Source: CAYWYR01 sp964462685
GTDB taxonomy: Bacteria > Bacteroidota > Ignavibacteria > Kapaibacteriales > UBA2268
Direction: 5' to 3'
Length of the DNA: 64,000 nt
Assembly (NCBI GenBank): GCA_964462685.1
Contig: CAYWYR010000008.1
Span: forward strand, 62,001 to 126,000
In this document: positions 45,211 to 53,627 of the stretch, piece by piece
Position numbering within the stretch: the stretch's first letter is position 1
Layout: each line of letters begins with the position of its first letter
The notes under the pieces: generated by a model
What the model was told of the DNA's origin: nothing
Seen by the model: the letters and a program-made list of their open reading frames with translations, nothing else
Database searches by the model: none
Position numbers and translations under genes: made by a program

Positions 45211-46653
45211 ATGCGGATAAAAGTATTAGTCAGGATACTCGGTTTCCTTACCATGTTTATTGGTGGGGCTCTGCTTTTGCCAATACCGTTTTCATTGTTT
45301 TACGGTGGTGATGATTGGTCGGCTTTTCTTATATCGGGCGCCTTAGCTATAGTAGTGGGTGGAATATCCTTTATCAGTACCGATAAGCGGCAAGAATTAC
45401 GCTCTAAGGAAGGGTTTGCCGTTGTTACGTTCGGCTGGCTATTGATGACTTTTTTCGGGGCCTTGCCTTACTTTATCTCTGGCGCTCTGCCAAGCTTTAC
45501 GGATGCGTTTTATGAAACGATGTCCGGCTTTTCTACAACAGGTTCTACCATCATGATCGATATTGAGGCTATGCCCGAAGGCATACTGCTTTGGCGAAGC
45601 CTTACACACTGGATAGGCGGTATGGGTATAATAGTGCTTTCTATCGCAATATTGCCCTTTCTCGGTGTTGGTGGTATGCAGCTTTTCAAGGCCGAAACCC
45701 CGGGCCCAATAGCCGATAGGCTTACCCCCCGCATCACAGAGACAGCAAAACTGCTATGGGGCGTTTACGCGCTTTTTACATTCGCCGAGTTCATTCTTCT
45801 TTGGCTGGGCGATATGGACTGGTTCGATGCGCTCAATCATGCCCTTGCCACTATGGCAACCGGAGGTTTTTCCACCAAGAACGCTTCAGTGGCGCACTAC
45901 GACTCCGCATATATTGAATATGTGATCATATTCTTCATGTTCCTTGCGGGCAGTAGTTTTTCAATGCATTATAACTGGCTGAAGGGGAATTTCGGCAGTA
46001 TCTGGAGAAATAAGGAATTTCTTTTCTTTTGTTTGGTGGTAGGTATCGCAACGGTTATTATCGGGATTGATCTTTACGGTTATCAGGGATACGGTTTAGA
46101 AGAAACATTCAGGTACGGCCTGTTTCAGGTACTCGCCATCATCACTACTACTGGTTTCGGTACCGCAGATTATGAAACATGGGCTGTTGTAAGCCAGCTA
46201 CTGCTGTTTACTCTTATGTTTATGGGTGGTTGTTCCGGCTCTACATCTGGTGGTATGAAACAGATCAGGATATTCATTCTGCTCAGGTTCGTATATACAG
46301 AGATAGTGAAACTGCTCCACCCGAACGCGATAAAACCCGTTAAGATCGGCGGGGAGAGTATTGATACAAAAGTGATTACTAACGTGGCGGGATTCTTTAT
46401 ATCAGTGGTGATAATATCGATGATAGGGATATTGCTTATGTCCCTCGCTACGGGAGATATAGAAACCTCGTTTGGGGCGGTGGCAGCCCATATAAACAAT
46501 ATCGGCCCTGGGCTTGGGGATGTTGGCCCAACGGATAATTACGCCTGGCTACCCGATAGTGCCAAATGGATTCTTTCATTCCTCATGATAATCGGCAGGC
46601 TGGAAGTCTATACCGTTATCATCTTGTTAGCGCCTAGCTATTGGAGAGAATAA
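45211..46653 (+). CDS. trkH: TrkH/KtrB-type potassium uptake channel subunit
   Basis: This 480-residue protein is the membrane pore of a K+ uptake system. Four pore loops with filter-like Gly residues are visible: FSTTGSTIM, MATGGFSTK, ITTTGFGTAD and NNIGPGLGDVG. Ten or so membrane helices follow the pattern of the superfamily of K transporters (SKT), with the characteristic THWIGGMGIIVLS and GSTSGGMKQIRI. It normally works with a cytoplasmic regulator (TrkA or KtrA), which is not in the window. Length is as expected for TrkH. Confidence 0.95.
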   Translation: MRIKVLVRILGFLTMFIGGALLLPIPFSLFYGGDDWSAFLISGALAIVVGGISFISTDKRQELRSKEGFAVVTFGWLLMTFFGALPYFISGALPSFTDAFYETMSGFSTTGSTIMIDIEAMPEGILLWRSLTHWIGGMGIIVLSIAILPFLGVGGMQLFKAETPGPIADRLTPRITETAKLLWGVYALFTFAEFILLWLGDMDWFDALNHALATMATGGFSTKNASVAHYDSAYIEYVIIFFMFLAGSSFSMHYNWLKGNFGSIWRNKEFLFFCLVVGIATVIIGIDLYGYQGYGLEETFRYGLFQVLAIITTTGFGTADYETWAVVSQLLLFTLMFMGGCSGSTSGGMKQIRIFILLRFVYTEIVKLLHPNAIKPVKIGGESIDTKVITNVAGFFISVVIISMIGILLMSLATGDIETSFGAVAAHINNIGPGLGDVGPTDNYAWLPDSAKWILSFLMIIGRLEVYTVIILLAPSYWRE

Positions 46654-46721
46654 GAGATCCCAAAATTTACAATAATACTTAATGAACACCTATATTATTA
46701 ATCTATATTCATAATCTATCC

Positions 46722-46752
46722 TTGTATTTATAATTACAGAAGAATAGTTTTG
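46722..46752 (+). promoter_or_regulatory. Bacteroidota-type promoter
   Basis: TTG (46722-46724) and TAGTTTTG (46745-46752) are separated by 20 bp, matching the known Bacteroidota promoter (TTG, 19-23 bp, TAnnTTTG). It lies 30 bp before the propeller gene start and is the clearest promoter in the window. Confidence 0.5.
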
Positions 46753-46781
46753 CTGAATTGTTATACTCATTTACAGTTTAG

Positions 46782-49628
46782 ATGTCACGCATTTTTCTCC
46801 CTCTCTTTTTCTTAGTCTTATTTAATTCTCTTTCTTTACTTTCACAAACCATCTATACGGATTTTCCTATATCAAACGGTGCAATCTTAGCTACCGCGTT
46901 TGATGATGATTATACCTATATAGGTGGTAGCTTTTCGGTTTTAAACCCTAAGGTTTCAGGCAGCGGTGTTCAGCTAAGCACTATATCGGATATTCTGCCA
47001 AACAGTAATCTCGTTATCAACGGAAGCGTTCGTACTTCCGCCCCGGACGGAAGCGGTGGTTGGTATATTGGCGGTAATTTCTCTATGGTAGGTATTACAA
47101 CCCGCAACAATCTTGTACACATAAACTCCGATGGTACTCTCGATACTGACTGGAATCCTTCCCCTAACGGAGCCATCAATGAAATCCTTGTATCCGGAAG
47201 TGATATATATGTAGCTGGAAGCTTTACAAGTATCGGCGGAGAGTCGATAAATAACTTAGCAAAGCTCAACAATACGAATGGAAACGCTTCCACCACATGG
47301 GATCCCGACCCTAATAATGAAGTAACGGCAATGGTTATCGCGGGTAGCGATCTTGCTTTTGTTGGCCGATTCACCGAAGTGGGCGGTAATTCAAGAGGCT
47401 ATATAGCAAAAGTAAACGCTTCTACTGGAGCACTGTCATCATGGAATCCGAATGTCAACACAGCTATTAACGATATCGCATCTGATGGGACAAATGTTTA
47501 TATCGGCGGCGGGTTTTCATTTGTTGGTATGAATATAATCAGGAGACTAGCCAAAATAAGCCTCTCTACGGGTAACCCTGATACTGGCTGGAATCCAGAG
47601 CCTGGTAGTACTGTTAATACTGTAGAGATATCGGGTACCCATATATATGTCGGGGGTGCTTTTTCTACGATCGCTAGCCAAAATATTAGGTTTGCAGCCA
47701 AACTCAATTTATCTAACGCAAGTGCGGTTACCTTATGGAATCCTAACCCTAATAATCAAATAAGAAGTATAGCTTTTGATGGAACTGATGTGTATCTGGG
47801 CGGAAATTTTACCCAAATTGATACAGACAGCAGAAACTATATAGCCAAAGTAGATAATACAAACGGAGATGTAGTTGCAGGGTGGGATCCCAATGCTAAT
47901 GATGAAGTATTATCTATAAATATTTCTGGAACTGATGTTTTTGTAGGTGGTGACTTTTACGGTCTGAATGGAATTATAAGAAATAATATCGCCAGGATTG
48001 ATAATGATACAAAAGAAGTCGATGCTAATTGGAATCCAGATGTAAATGGTGATATTAATGCAATATCAGTTTCAGGCAGCGATATTATTATCGGTGGGGA
48101 TTTCTCTACAGCAGGTGGAACAAGCAGAGACAACCTCGCTAAACTGAACAATACTACTGGCGCGCCCGCCGCATCCTGGAATCCCGATCCGGATGATATT
48201 GTGAAAGACTTAGCCATTTCAGGGTCGGATGTATATGTGGTAGGAGATTTCCGTAATATCGCAGGTTCCAATCGCGATAGAGCGGCGAGACTGAGTATCT
48301 CAAACGGAGCCTTGGATAGTAACTGGGATCCCGACGCGGATTCTGGAGTTGAAGTAATTACAATCGACGGTTCAGATATTTATGTAGGTGGGCTTTTCCA
48401 GAATATCGGCGGTGCAGCACGCAGTAGGATTGCAAAATTAAGCAGTACTGATGGTTCAGCTATAGCAGGTTTTAATCCAAATGCCGATGGAATCGTATAT
48501 GATATAGAGCTATCGGATTCAGATATATTTGTAAGTGGAATTTTTGATAATATCGGCGGTCTATCTAGAACCGATATCGCAAAAATCTCCAAATCCAATG
48601 GCAATGTTGATGCAAATTGGAATGCAAGCACAAATACTACAGTGAACTCTATTGCTGTATCAGCTGGGAACGTATTTGTAGGAGGTAGTTTCGCTACTTT
48701 CGGCGGAGAAAATAGAGCTAATCTCGTAAAGCTAAGCGGTACAACAGGTTCTGTTATAACAGACTGGTCCGCAGATACCGATGCAGCTGTAAATAACTTA
48801 GTTGCATCCAATGGTAATATATATGTCGGCGGAATATTTTCAACACTCAAAGGTTCTAGCCGATATAGGTTTGGCGTTGTGGCAGCTGAAACCGCAAGCC
48901 TTCCAACGGTCTCGTCCACAAGTATCACGAGCAATAACAACGGAACTGCCGCTTTAGCCTATACATTACAAGATAACGGAGCCCAGACAAGCCTCACAAC
49001 AATTTATGGCGACGATAAAAGTAACCTGAATCAATCAACAGCTTCACAGTCTTTTAGCGGAAATCAGTCCCATAGTCCAACTGATCAATTATCGGGTTTA
49101 TCGGATAATACTTGGTACTATCTCAGAGGCAGGGCCACAAATAGTATCGGCACAGTAGAAACTGGCCTGGACTCGCTTTGGAGCGGCCCAGAACCATTTA
49201 GACAGCCGAATACTTTTTATATACAAGGCGCCAGCAAAACTTCTCTAAGTATATCATTCGAGAGGGCATCAGATATAAATGCTGACGGGTATATTCTCAT
49301 TTACAGAGAAGGGGCTTCAATCTCTGATCTGCCTGTAGATAATACTATCTATAATACAGGAGATAATATCGGCCAGTCGATCATTGGAGGCATTATCACA
49401 GATGATCAGGCTGAGAGTTACAATTTGACCAACCTAAAAATACAGACTGGATATACACTCCGCTTAATACCTTTTACGGGAGATGATCCGAACAGGGATT
49501 ACTATACAGCTGATAATCCGGCTACCCTTTCCACCTCAACAATACCGACTATGGGGCAGTGGGCTATGTACGGTATGATATCCTTAATCGCTATTTGCGG
49601 CGTTTACTACATCAGAAGATCATTTTAG
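46782..49628 (+). CDS. Large secreted 14-blade-repeat protein with IPTL-type C-terminus
   Basis: The 948-residue protein has a signal peptide and 14 repeats of about 50 residues of the form GSDIYVGGxFxxIGGxxR (for example GSDIYVAGSFTSIG, GTDVFVGGDFYGLN, NGNIYVGGIFSTLK), the delta-60/DUF5122 beta-propeller type. Fibronectin-like sequence follows (about 700-890). The end TIPTMGQWAMYGMISLIAIC then RRSF is an IPTL-CTERM-like tail: motif, membrane helix, basic end. Such tails are thought to be removed by an exosortase-like enzyme. This differs from the T9SS tails elsewhere in the window and implies a second surface-sorting route. Confidence 0.85.
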   Translation: MSRIFLPLFFLVLFNSLSLLSQTIYTDFPISNGAILATAFDDDYTYIGGSFSVLNPKVSGSGVQLSTISDILPNSNLVINGSVRTSAPDGSGGWYIGGNFSMVGITTRNNLVHINSDGTLDTDWNPSPNGAINEILVSGSDIYVAGSFTSIGGESINNLAKLNNTNGNASTTWDPDPNNEVTAMVIAGSDLAFVGRFTEVGGNSRGYIAKVNASTGALSSWNPNVNTAINDIASDGTNVYIGGGFSFVGMNIIRRLAKISLSTGNPDTGWNPEPGSTVNTVEISGTHIYVGGAFSTIASQNIRFAAKLNLSNASAVTLWNPNPNNQIRSIAFDGTDVYLGGNFTQIDTDSRNYIAKVDNTNGDVVAGWDPNANDEVLSINISGTDVFVGGDFYGLNGIIRNNIARIDNDTKEVDANWNPDVNGDINAISVSGSDIIIGGDFSTAGGTSRDNLAKLNNTTGAPAASWNPDPDDIVKDLAISGSDVYVVGDFRNIAGSNRDRAARLSISNGALDSNWDPDADSGVEVITIDGSDIYVGGLFQNIGGAARSRIAKLSSTDGSAIAGFNPNADGIVYDIELSDSDIFVSGIFDNIGGLSRTDIAKISKSNGNVDANWNASTNTTVNSIAVSAGNVFVGGSFATFGGENRANLVKLSGTTGSVITDWSADTDAAVNNLVASNGNIYVGGIFSTLKGSSRYRFGVVAAETASLPTVSSTSITSNNNGTAALAYTLQDNGAQTSLTTIYGDDKSNLNQSTASQSFSGNQSHSPTDQLSGLSDNTWYYLRGRATNSIGTVETGLDSLWSGPEPFRQPNTFYIQGASKTSLSISFERASDINADGYILIYREGASISDLPVDNTIYNTGDNIGQSIIGGIITDDQAESYNLTNLKIQTGYTLRLIPFTGDDPNRDYYTADNPATLSTSTIPTMGQWAMYGMISLIAICGVYYIRRSF

Positions 49629-49727
49629 CAGAAGAATCTATATTTCCTACTTTTTATGTCCTTTTTGCGTCCTTAATAAGACTTCTGGTACATCTCAATA
49701 CGTCCACAATATAAAAAGGAGCAAAAT

Positions 49728-50276
49728 ATGAAAAGACTAATCTATCGACTGATCGCTATAATCGCGATATTCGGTATCTACGGATGTGATGATATCCTTG
49801 ATAGAGATGATGACGATGAATACGAAGAGGCACCTCCAGGCCTTGTTATAACTTTTGGAACGGCTTATGGTTTTTGCGATGGGGAGAACTGTATAGAGAT
49901 CTTCAAAATCGAGAACGATTTAGTATATGAAGACCAAACAGATGCTTATCCGGGTTTGGAGACAGTCCAAGAATCATTTTCATGGGAATTGTTTGAAGGT
50001 GAGGAGCGAGATGAAGCTTTTGAGATTCTAGAAGAGTATTTTGAATATGAAAACGATATCTGGGCACTTCAAGATTCTACATTTGGTTGCCCTGATTGCA
50101 TGGATCAGGGAGCGATATTTTTCCGTGTTGAAAAGGATGGCGATGCCAGGACTTTCCTTATCGATACAGAAGCCGCATACGAAGATTCAGATAACAGTAG
50201 TATCTACCCCGAGGCAATAAGAGAGCTAGCTGAAGAAATAATGGAAGTAGTTGAAGAAATCAATGAATTAGACTAA
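49728..50276 (+). CDS. Acidic lipoprotein of unknown function
   Basis: A 182-residue lipoprotein with lipobox GIYGC (Cys20) and an unusually acidic mature part (DDILDRDDDDEYEEAPP, then EEIMEVVEEINELD at the end). Cysteines at two close pairs (CDGENC, CPDCM) could form disulfides or bind metal. I recognise no family. It has a good upstream A/G-rich site (AAAAGGAG) before the start. It may share regulation with the lipoprotein at 50413, although 136 bp separate them. Confidence 0.6.
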   Translation: MKRLIYRLIAIIAIFGIYGCDDILDRDDDDEYEEAPPGLVITFGTAYGFCDGENCIEIFKIENDLVYEDQTDAYPGLETVQESFSWELFEGEERDEAFEILEEYFEYENDIWALQDSTFGCPDCMDQGAIFFRVEKDGDARTFLIDTEAAYEDSDNSSIYPEAIRELAEEIMEVVEEINELD

Positions 50277-50412
50277 TATTGATCAGCCAGTTATAAGTAG
50301 AGACAAACATCAATTTTATGTAAATCTCGAATAGAGAAAATTGAATTAGAATTGCAACGTTTTCATATAAAACCGTATTATAAGAAAAGCATTGTTGTAG
50401 ATTAGGTATAAT

Positions 50413-50937
50413 ATGAAAACAAAATATTTATTTTTAATTTCTGTAATCGCCAGTCTGGCGATCATAGCATGTGATGATCTGCCTACCGAACCGGCTCCTT
50501 TTGCTGATATAGACCAAATAAGTGAAGAGTTTGTGCTGGGTAAATGGGCCGGGCAGGTAAGATGGCTACAAACTAATGAGATCGATGAGTTTCAGGTGAC
50601 TTTTTATTATGATACTCTTGAGAATGACCTAGGGTTTAGATTAGATACTGTCAACCTTGATCCACTGGTCGTCGATACTATATTCGGCGATGAGATTAAA
50701 CTCAGAACAGACATGGAGTTCCTCGACGATACATTGGGGTGGGACGGACCAAAAGGAGAATGGTTCGTTGATCCAGTAAGGAATCGTCTGCAGTGGATTC
50801 CTAGTAATAGTATTCCTATGGGTGAAAGCCAAATACTCTATAACGGTTTCGCATCAGCCGACAGCCTTTACGGTTTTGTCACAACCGCAGGTAGGGAAGG
50901 CCGCTGGTCACTTCAAAGAATCATAACCGGAGAGTAA
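50413..50937 (+). CDS. Lipoprotein of unknown function
   Basis: A 174-residue lipoprotein with lipobox IIAC (Cys20), followed by an acidic linker and a beta-rich domain (VLGKWAGQVRW, EFQVTFYYDT, GREGRWSLQRI) with the feel of a lipocalin-like or small ligand-binding fold. I recognise no family. The next gene starts three bases after its stop, so they may be co-transcribed. Confidence 0.55.
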   Translation: MKTKYLFLISVIASLAIIACDDLPTEPAPFADIDQISEEFVLGKWAGQVRWLQTNEIDEFQVTFYYDTLENDLGFRLDTVNLDPLVVDTIFGDEIKLRTDMEFLDDTLGWDGPKGEWFVDPVRNRLQWIPSNSIPMGESQILYNGFASADSLYGFVTTAGREGRWSLQRIITGE

Positions 50938-50940
50938 GAT

Positions 50941-51555
50941 TTGAATCAACCACTAGTAAAGCCGGCTGATAACACCGATGACAAAGAACTACAGGAACTT
51001 ATCGAATTCTACGAAGAGACATTGGGTTTTTGCCCTAACTCTATAAAAACCATGTTCCGTAGGCCTAGGATAGCCTACGCTTTTATCGAAATGAACAAAG
51101 CTGTGATGGAAAACAAAGGCAGGGTAACCTCTGCTCTTAAAAGGCTAATAGGATATGTAAGCAGTAACGTAGCAGGCTGCAGATACTGCCAAGCACACAC
51201 GATAAGAGCCGCTGAAAGGTACGGAGCAGTGCAACAACAGTTGGAAAACGTTTGGGAATACAAGACCCACTGCTCTTTCAGCGAGGCAGAAAGAGCAGCT
51301 CTAGATCTTGCCGTTGCAGCATCTACCATACCTAATTCGGTCACAGACGAAGTCGCAGCTAATGCAAGACAGTATTGGGATGAAGGTGAGATAGTTGAGA
51401 TAATGGGAGTTGTGGCGCTCTTCGGATATCTTAACAGATGGAACGACAGTATGGGTACCGAGATAGAACAAGGTGCAATTGATAGCGGTAAAGATCTTCT
51501 ATCTGTAAAAGGATGGAATAGCGGAAAGCATAATTACAGTAAAATTTTATTTTAG
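50941..51555 (+). CDS. Carboxymuconolactone decarboxylase/AhpD-like protein
   Basis: A 204-residue protein with the CxxC...H motif of the CMD/AhpD fold: Cys80, Cys83 and His86 in AGCRYCQAHT. AhpD-type proteins act in peroxide reduction through this Cys pair; the family also holds decarboxylases. The start is TTG at 50941, three bases after the preceding stop, and no in-frame ATG lies before the conserved core. It lacks a signal peptide although it follows a lipoprotein gene, so the operon link may be positional only. Confidence 0.75.
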   Translation: MNQPLVKPADNTDDKELQELIEFYEETLGFCPNSIKTMFRRPRIAYAFIEMNKAVMENKGRVTSALKRLIGYVSSNVAGCRYCQAHTIRAAERYGAVQQQLENVWEYKTHCSFSEAERAALDLAVAASTIPNSVTDEVAANARQYWDEGEIVEIMGVVALFGYLNRWNDSMGTEIEQGAIDSGKDLLSVKGWNSGKHNYSKILF

Positions 51556-51599
51556 CTAATCCGTTACGGGATAGACTTTTAATAGAGGGGCTTAAGAAT

Positions 51600-52025
51600 A
51601 TGGATAAGGCATTACCAGATTTAACAAAAGAAACATATTCAAATAGCAAATCGCTCGTTGATTATGATAAGAATACCGGTACAATATCGGTTAAGATTTT
51701 ATCCAATGACAGGGATTTGGAGGATATTGAACAGACGGCGGCTGTGGTATGCAATATACAGGAGGATACCAATAGCAAGAAGCTTCTCTACGATCACTCT
51801 GAATTTGAATGGAAGTTCGATTATCTTTCTGAATATAAACTAGGAAAAGACTTTAATAAGCTTCTGCCTTATAAAGAAGGAACGGTAATAGCTTTTTGTC
51901 TCGGTAAATACTATGACCCCAGTTACTGGACGCTATTGGAGAAACTGATCAACGATAACTCCCAATGTACGATCAAGTATTTCGGTGATAATGATGAAGC
52001 CGAATCCTGGCTCGGGGAACAGTAA
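51600..52025 (+). CDS. SpoIIAA/STAS-like small protein
   Basis: The 141-residue protein ends with AFCLGKYYDPSYWTLLEKLI and CTIKYFGDNDEAESWL, reminiscent of the SpoIIAA-like (PF11964) STAS/SEC14-type fold, in which a beta strand precedes the final AxxWL helix. The first half (NTGTISVKILSNDRDLEDI) is less typical. I give the assignment modest confidence. It lies upstream of the rimB-rimK pair behind a terminator and may be unrelated to it. Confidence 0.5.
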   Translation: MDKALPDLTKETYSNSKSLVDYDKNTGTISVKILSNDRDLEDIEQTAAVVCNIQEDTNSKKLLYDHSEFEWKFDYLSEYKLGKDFNKLLPYKEGTVIAFCLGKYYDPSYWTLLEKLINDNSQCTIKYFGDNDEAESWLGEQ

Positions 52026-52041
52026 ATAAGATCAATTTTAT

Positions 52042-52071
52042 AAAGCAATCTAAATATAGTTTGCTTTTTTT
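52042..52071 (+). terminator. Intrinsic terminator
   Basis: AAAGCAA (52042-52048) pairs with TTGCTTT, with an inner CTA/TAG and one T-T mismatch, followed by a T run. It separates the STAS-like gene from rimB. Confidence 0.65.
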
Positions 52072-52118
52072 ATATCTTGTCTATCTCATTCTTATCTATC
52101 CTATAAAAGTACTTACAG

Positions 52119-52541
52119 ATGATCATTATCGGCCGTTCTGAAACAGTATCACTACCGGAGCTCGGGCTTAGTGATCTCAACGCCCGAATAGATACAGGCG
52201 CCGCCACCTCCTCGCTGCACTGCCACAAAATAAAAAAAATAAGGTCTGAGGAAGGGATCAGTAAAATTGAGTTTTATGTCCTCGATCCCGCACATCCCGA
52301 ATATAACAGCCAAAAATACACATTCGAGAAATATGGTGTCCGAAACGTAAAAAGCAGTAACGGTATTACACAGAAAAGGTATCTGATCAAAACTAAGATA
52401 CGCTTTGGTGAAAAGCTCTACCGTATTGAGTTTACACTTGCCGACCGATCGGAAATGACCTATCCAATACTGATCGGCCGTCAGTTCATATCCAAGAAGT
52501 TCTTGGTGGATGTATCAAAGAAAAACACCCTTCTAAAATAA
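52119..52541 (+). CDS. rimB: RimB-type protease, retropepsin-like fold (PF05618)
   Basis: A 140-residue protein with the active-site-like ARIDTGAATSSLH (22-34), the DTGA signature of the retropepsin-like fold of the RimB/zinc-protease family. In Pseudomonas, RimB trims the glutamate tail that RimK adds to ribosomal protein S6. Its stop overlaps the start of rimK by one base (TAATG), so the two are coupled. The arrangement of trimming and adding enzymes in one operon makes a shared substrate likely; that it is S6 here is inference. Confidence 0.8.
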   Translation: MIIIGRSETVSLPELGLSDLNARIDTGAATSSLHCHKIKKIRSEEGISKIEFYVLDPAHPEYNSQKYTFEKYGVRNVKSSNGITQKRYLIKTKIRFGEKLYRIEFTLADRSEMTYPILIGRQFISKKFLVDVSKKNTLLK

Positions 52542-53461
52542 TGACTATCTATATACTCTCTACCAACCCAAACCTATATTCCACCAAAAGACTTCTCAGT
52601 GCCTGCCTCGATGCGGGGCATGACGCCCGTGTGATCAATCACACTAAGTGTACCATACTCTCGGAAAAAGGCGAGCCCATGTTGTATTATGACGGTGAGA
52701 GACTGGAAATGCCTGATGCGGTAATACCGCGTATAGGCGCCAGCGTTACGTTCTTCGGTGTAAGCGTTGTAAGGCAGTTTGAGGTTATGGACGTATATAC
52801 TACGGCTAGTAGCCAGGCTATTGTCAGGAGCCGGGACAAGCTCAGATCTCTTCAGATAATGTCTGAAATAGGTATAGGTATACCACGAACCGGGTTCGCC
52901 AAACATCCAAAGGACAAGGATGTGGAGATGCTGCTCAAATCTATAGGTAAGCCGCCGTATATAATAAAACTACTGGAAGGTACGCAAGGCCTGGGTGTTG
53001 TATTGGCTGAAACTTCTAAAGCTGCTAAATCAGTCGTGGAAGCGTTTTCTGGGCTAAAAACCAATATACTGGTGCAGGAGTTCATAAAAGAGGCGGGCGG
53101 AAGCGACGTTCGGGCGTTCGTTGTAAACGGAAAAGTAGTGGCCGCAATGAAAAGAACGGGAGCGGAGGGCGATTTCCGATCCAATATACACAGGGGCGGT
53201 ACAGCTCGGGTAATAAAGCTGAACGCGACCGAAAAGAAGACTGCGGTAGAGGCCGCAAAAGCTATGGGGTTGAAAGTCGCGGGTGTGGATATACTCCAGT
53301 CAGAGAAAGGGCCGCTTGTGTTGGAAGTCAATTCCTCCCCAGGGCTTGAGGGGATAGAAAAAGCCACGGGCGTTGATATAGCCGGGATGATAGCGGCGGA
53401 TATCGATAAACAAGTTTCTCTGAAGAAAAACAAGACCCGCAGGGTTAGAAAAGAAGTTTAA
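52541..53461 (+). CDS. rimK: RimK-like ATP-grasp glutamate ligase
   Basis: RimK adds glutamates to ribosomal protein S6 (in E. coli). The 306-residue ATP-grasp protein has the RimK signature from the N-terminal ACLDAGHDARVIN domain, the RSRDKLRSLQIMSEIGIGIP segment (RDKLRSLQIMSEIG), the ATP loop LEGTQGLGVVLAE and the metal/ATP residues VDILQSEKGPLVLEVNSSPG (here LVLEVNSSPGLEG). The end is basic (KKNKTRRVRKEV). It is translationally coupled to rimB. Confidence 0.92.
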   Translation: MTIYILSTNPNLYSTKRLLSACLDAGHDARVINHTKCTILSEKGEPMLYYDGERLEMPDAVIPRIGASVTFFGVSVVRQFEVMDVYTTASSQAIVRSRDKLRSLQIMSEIGIGIPRTGFAKHPKDKDVEMLLKSIGKPPYIIKLLEGTQGLGVVLAETSKAAKSVVEAFSGLKTNILVQEFIKEAGGSDVRAFVVNGKVVAAMKRTGAEGDFRSNIHRGGTARVIKLNATEKKTAVEAAKAMGLKVAGVDILQSEKGPLVLEVNSSPGLEGIEKATGVDIAGMIAADIDKQVSLKKNKTRRVRKEV

Positions 53462-53490
53462 TACTTCAAATGCTGAACCTTCCACAACAT

Positions 53491-53516
53491 ACTCAATGAG
53501 TCATGACTCAATGAGT
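53491..53516. repeat. Direct repeat with an embedded palindrome
   Basis: ACTCAATGAGT occurs at 53491-53501 and 53506-53516 with period 15, and the junction TGAGTCATGACTCA (53497-53510) is a perfect 14-bp palindrome. It lies between rimK and the PPIase gene and could be a binding site. Confidence 0.5.
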
Positions 53517-53627
53517 TCTTACCCAATGATTTAGAATGTGTCCTCTTAATGGATACCTATACCTTTTTTAATTAATTTCGTAATGGTTAACTGAGAATTT
53601 AGTGAATTATCATCAGACGGTTTTAAA

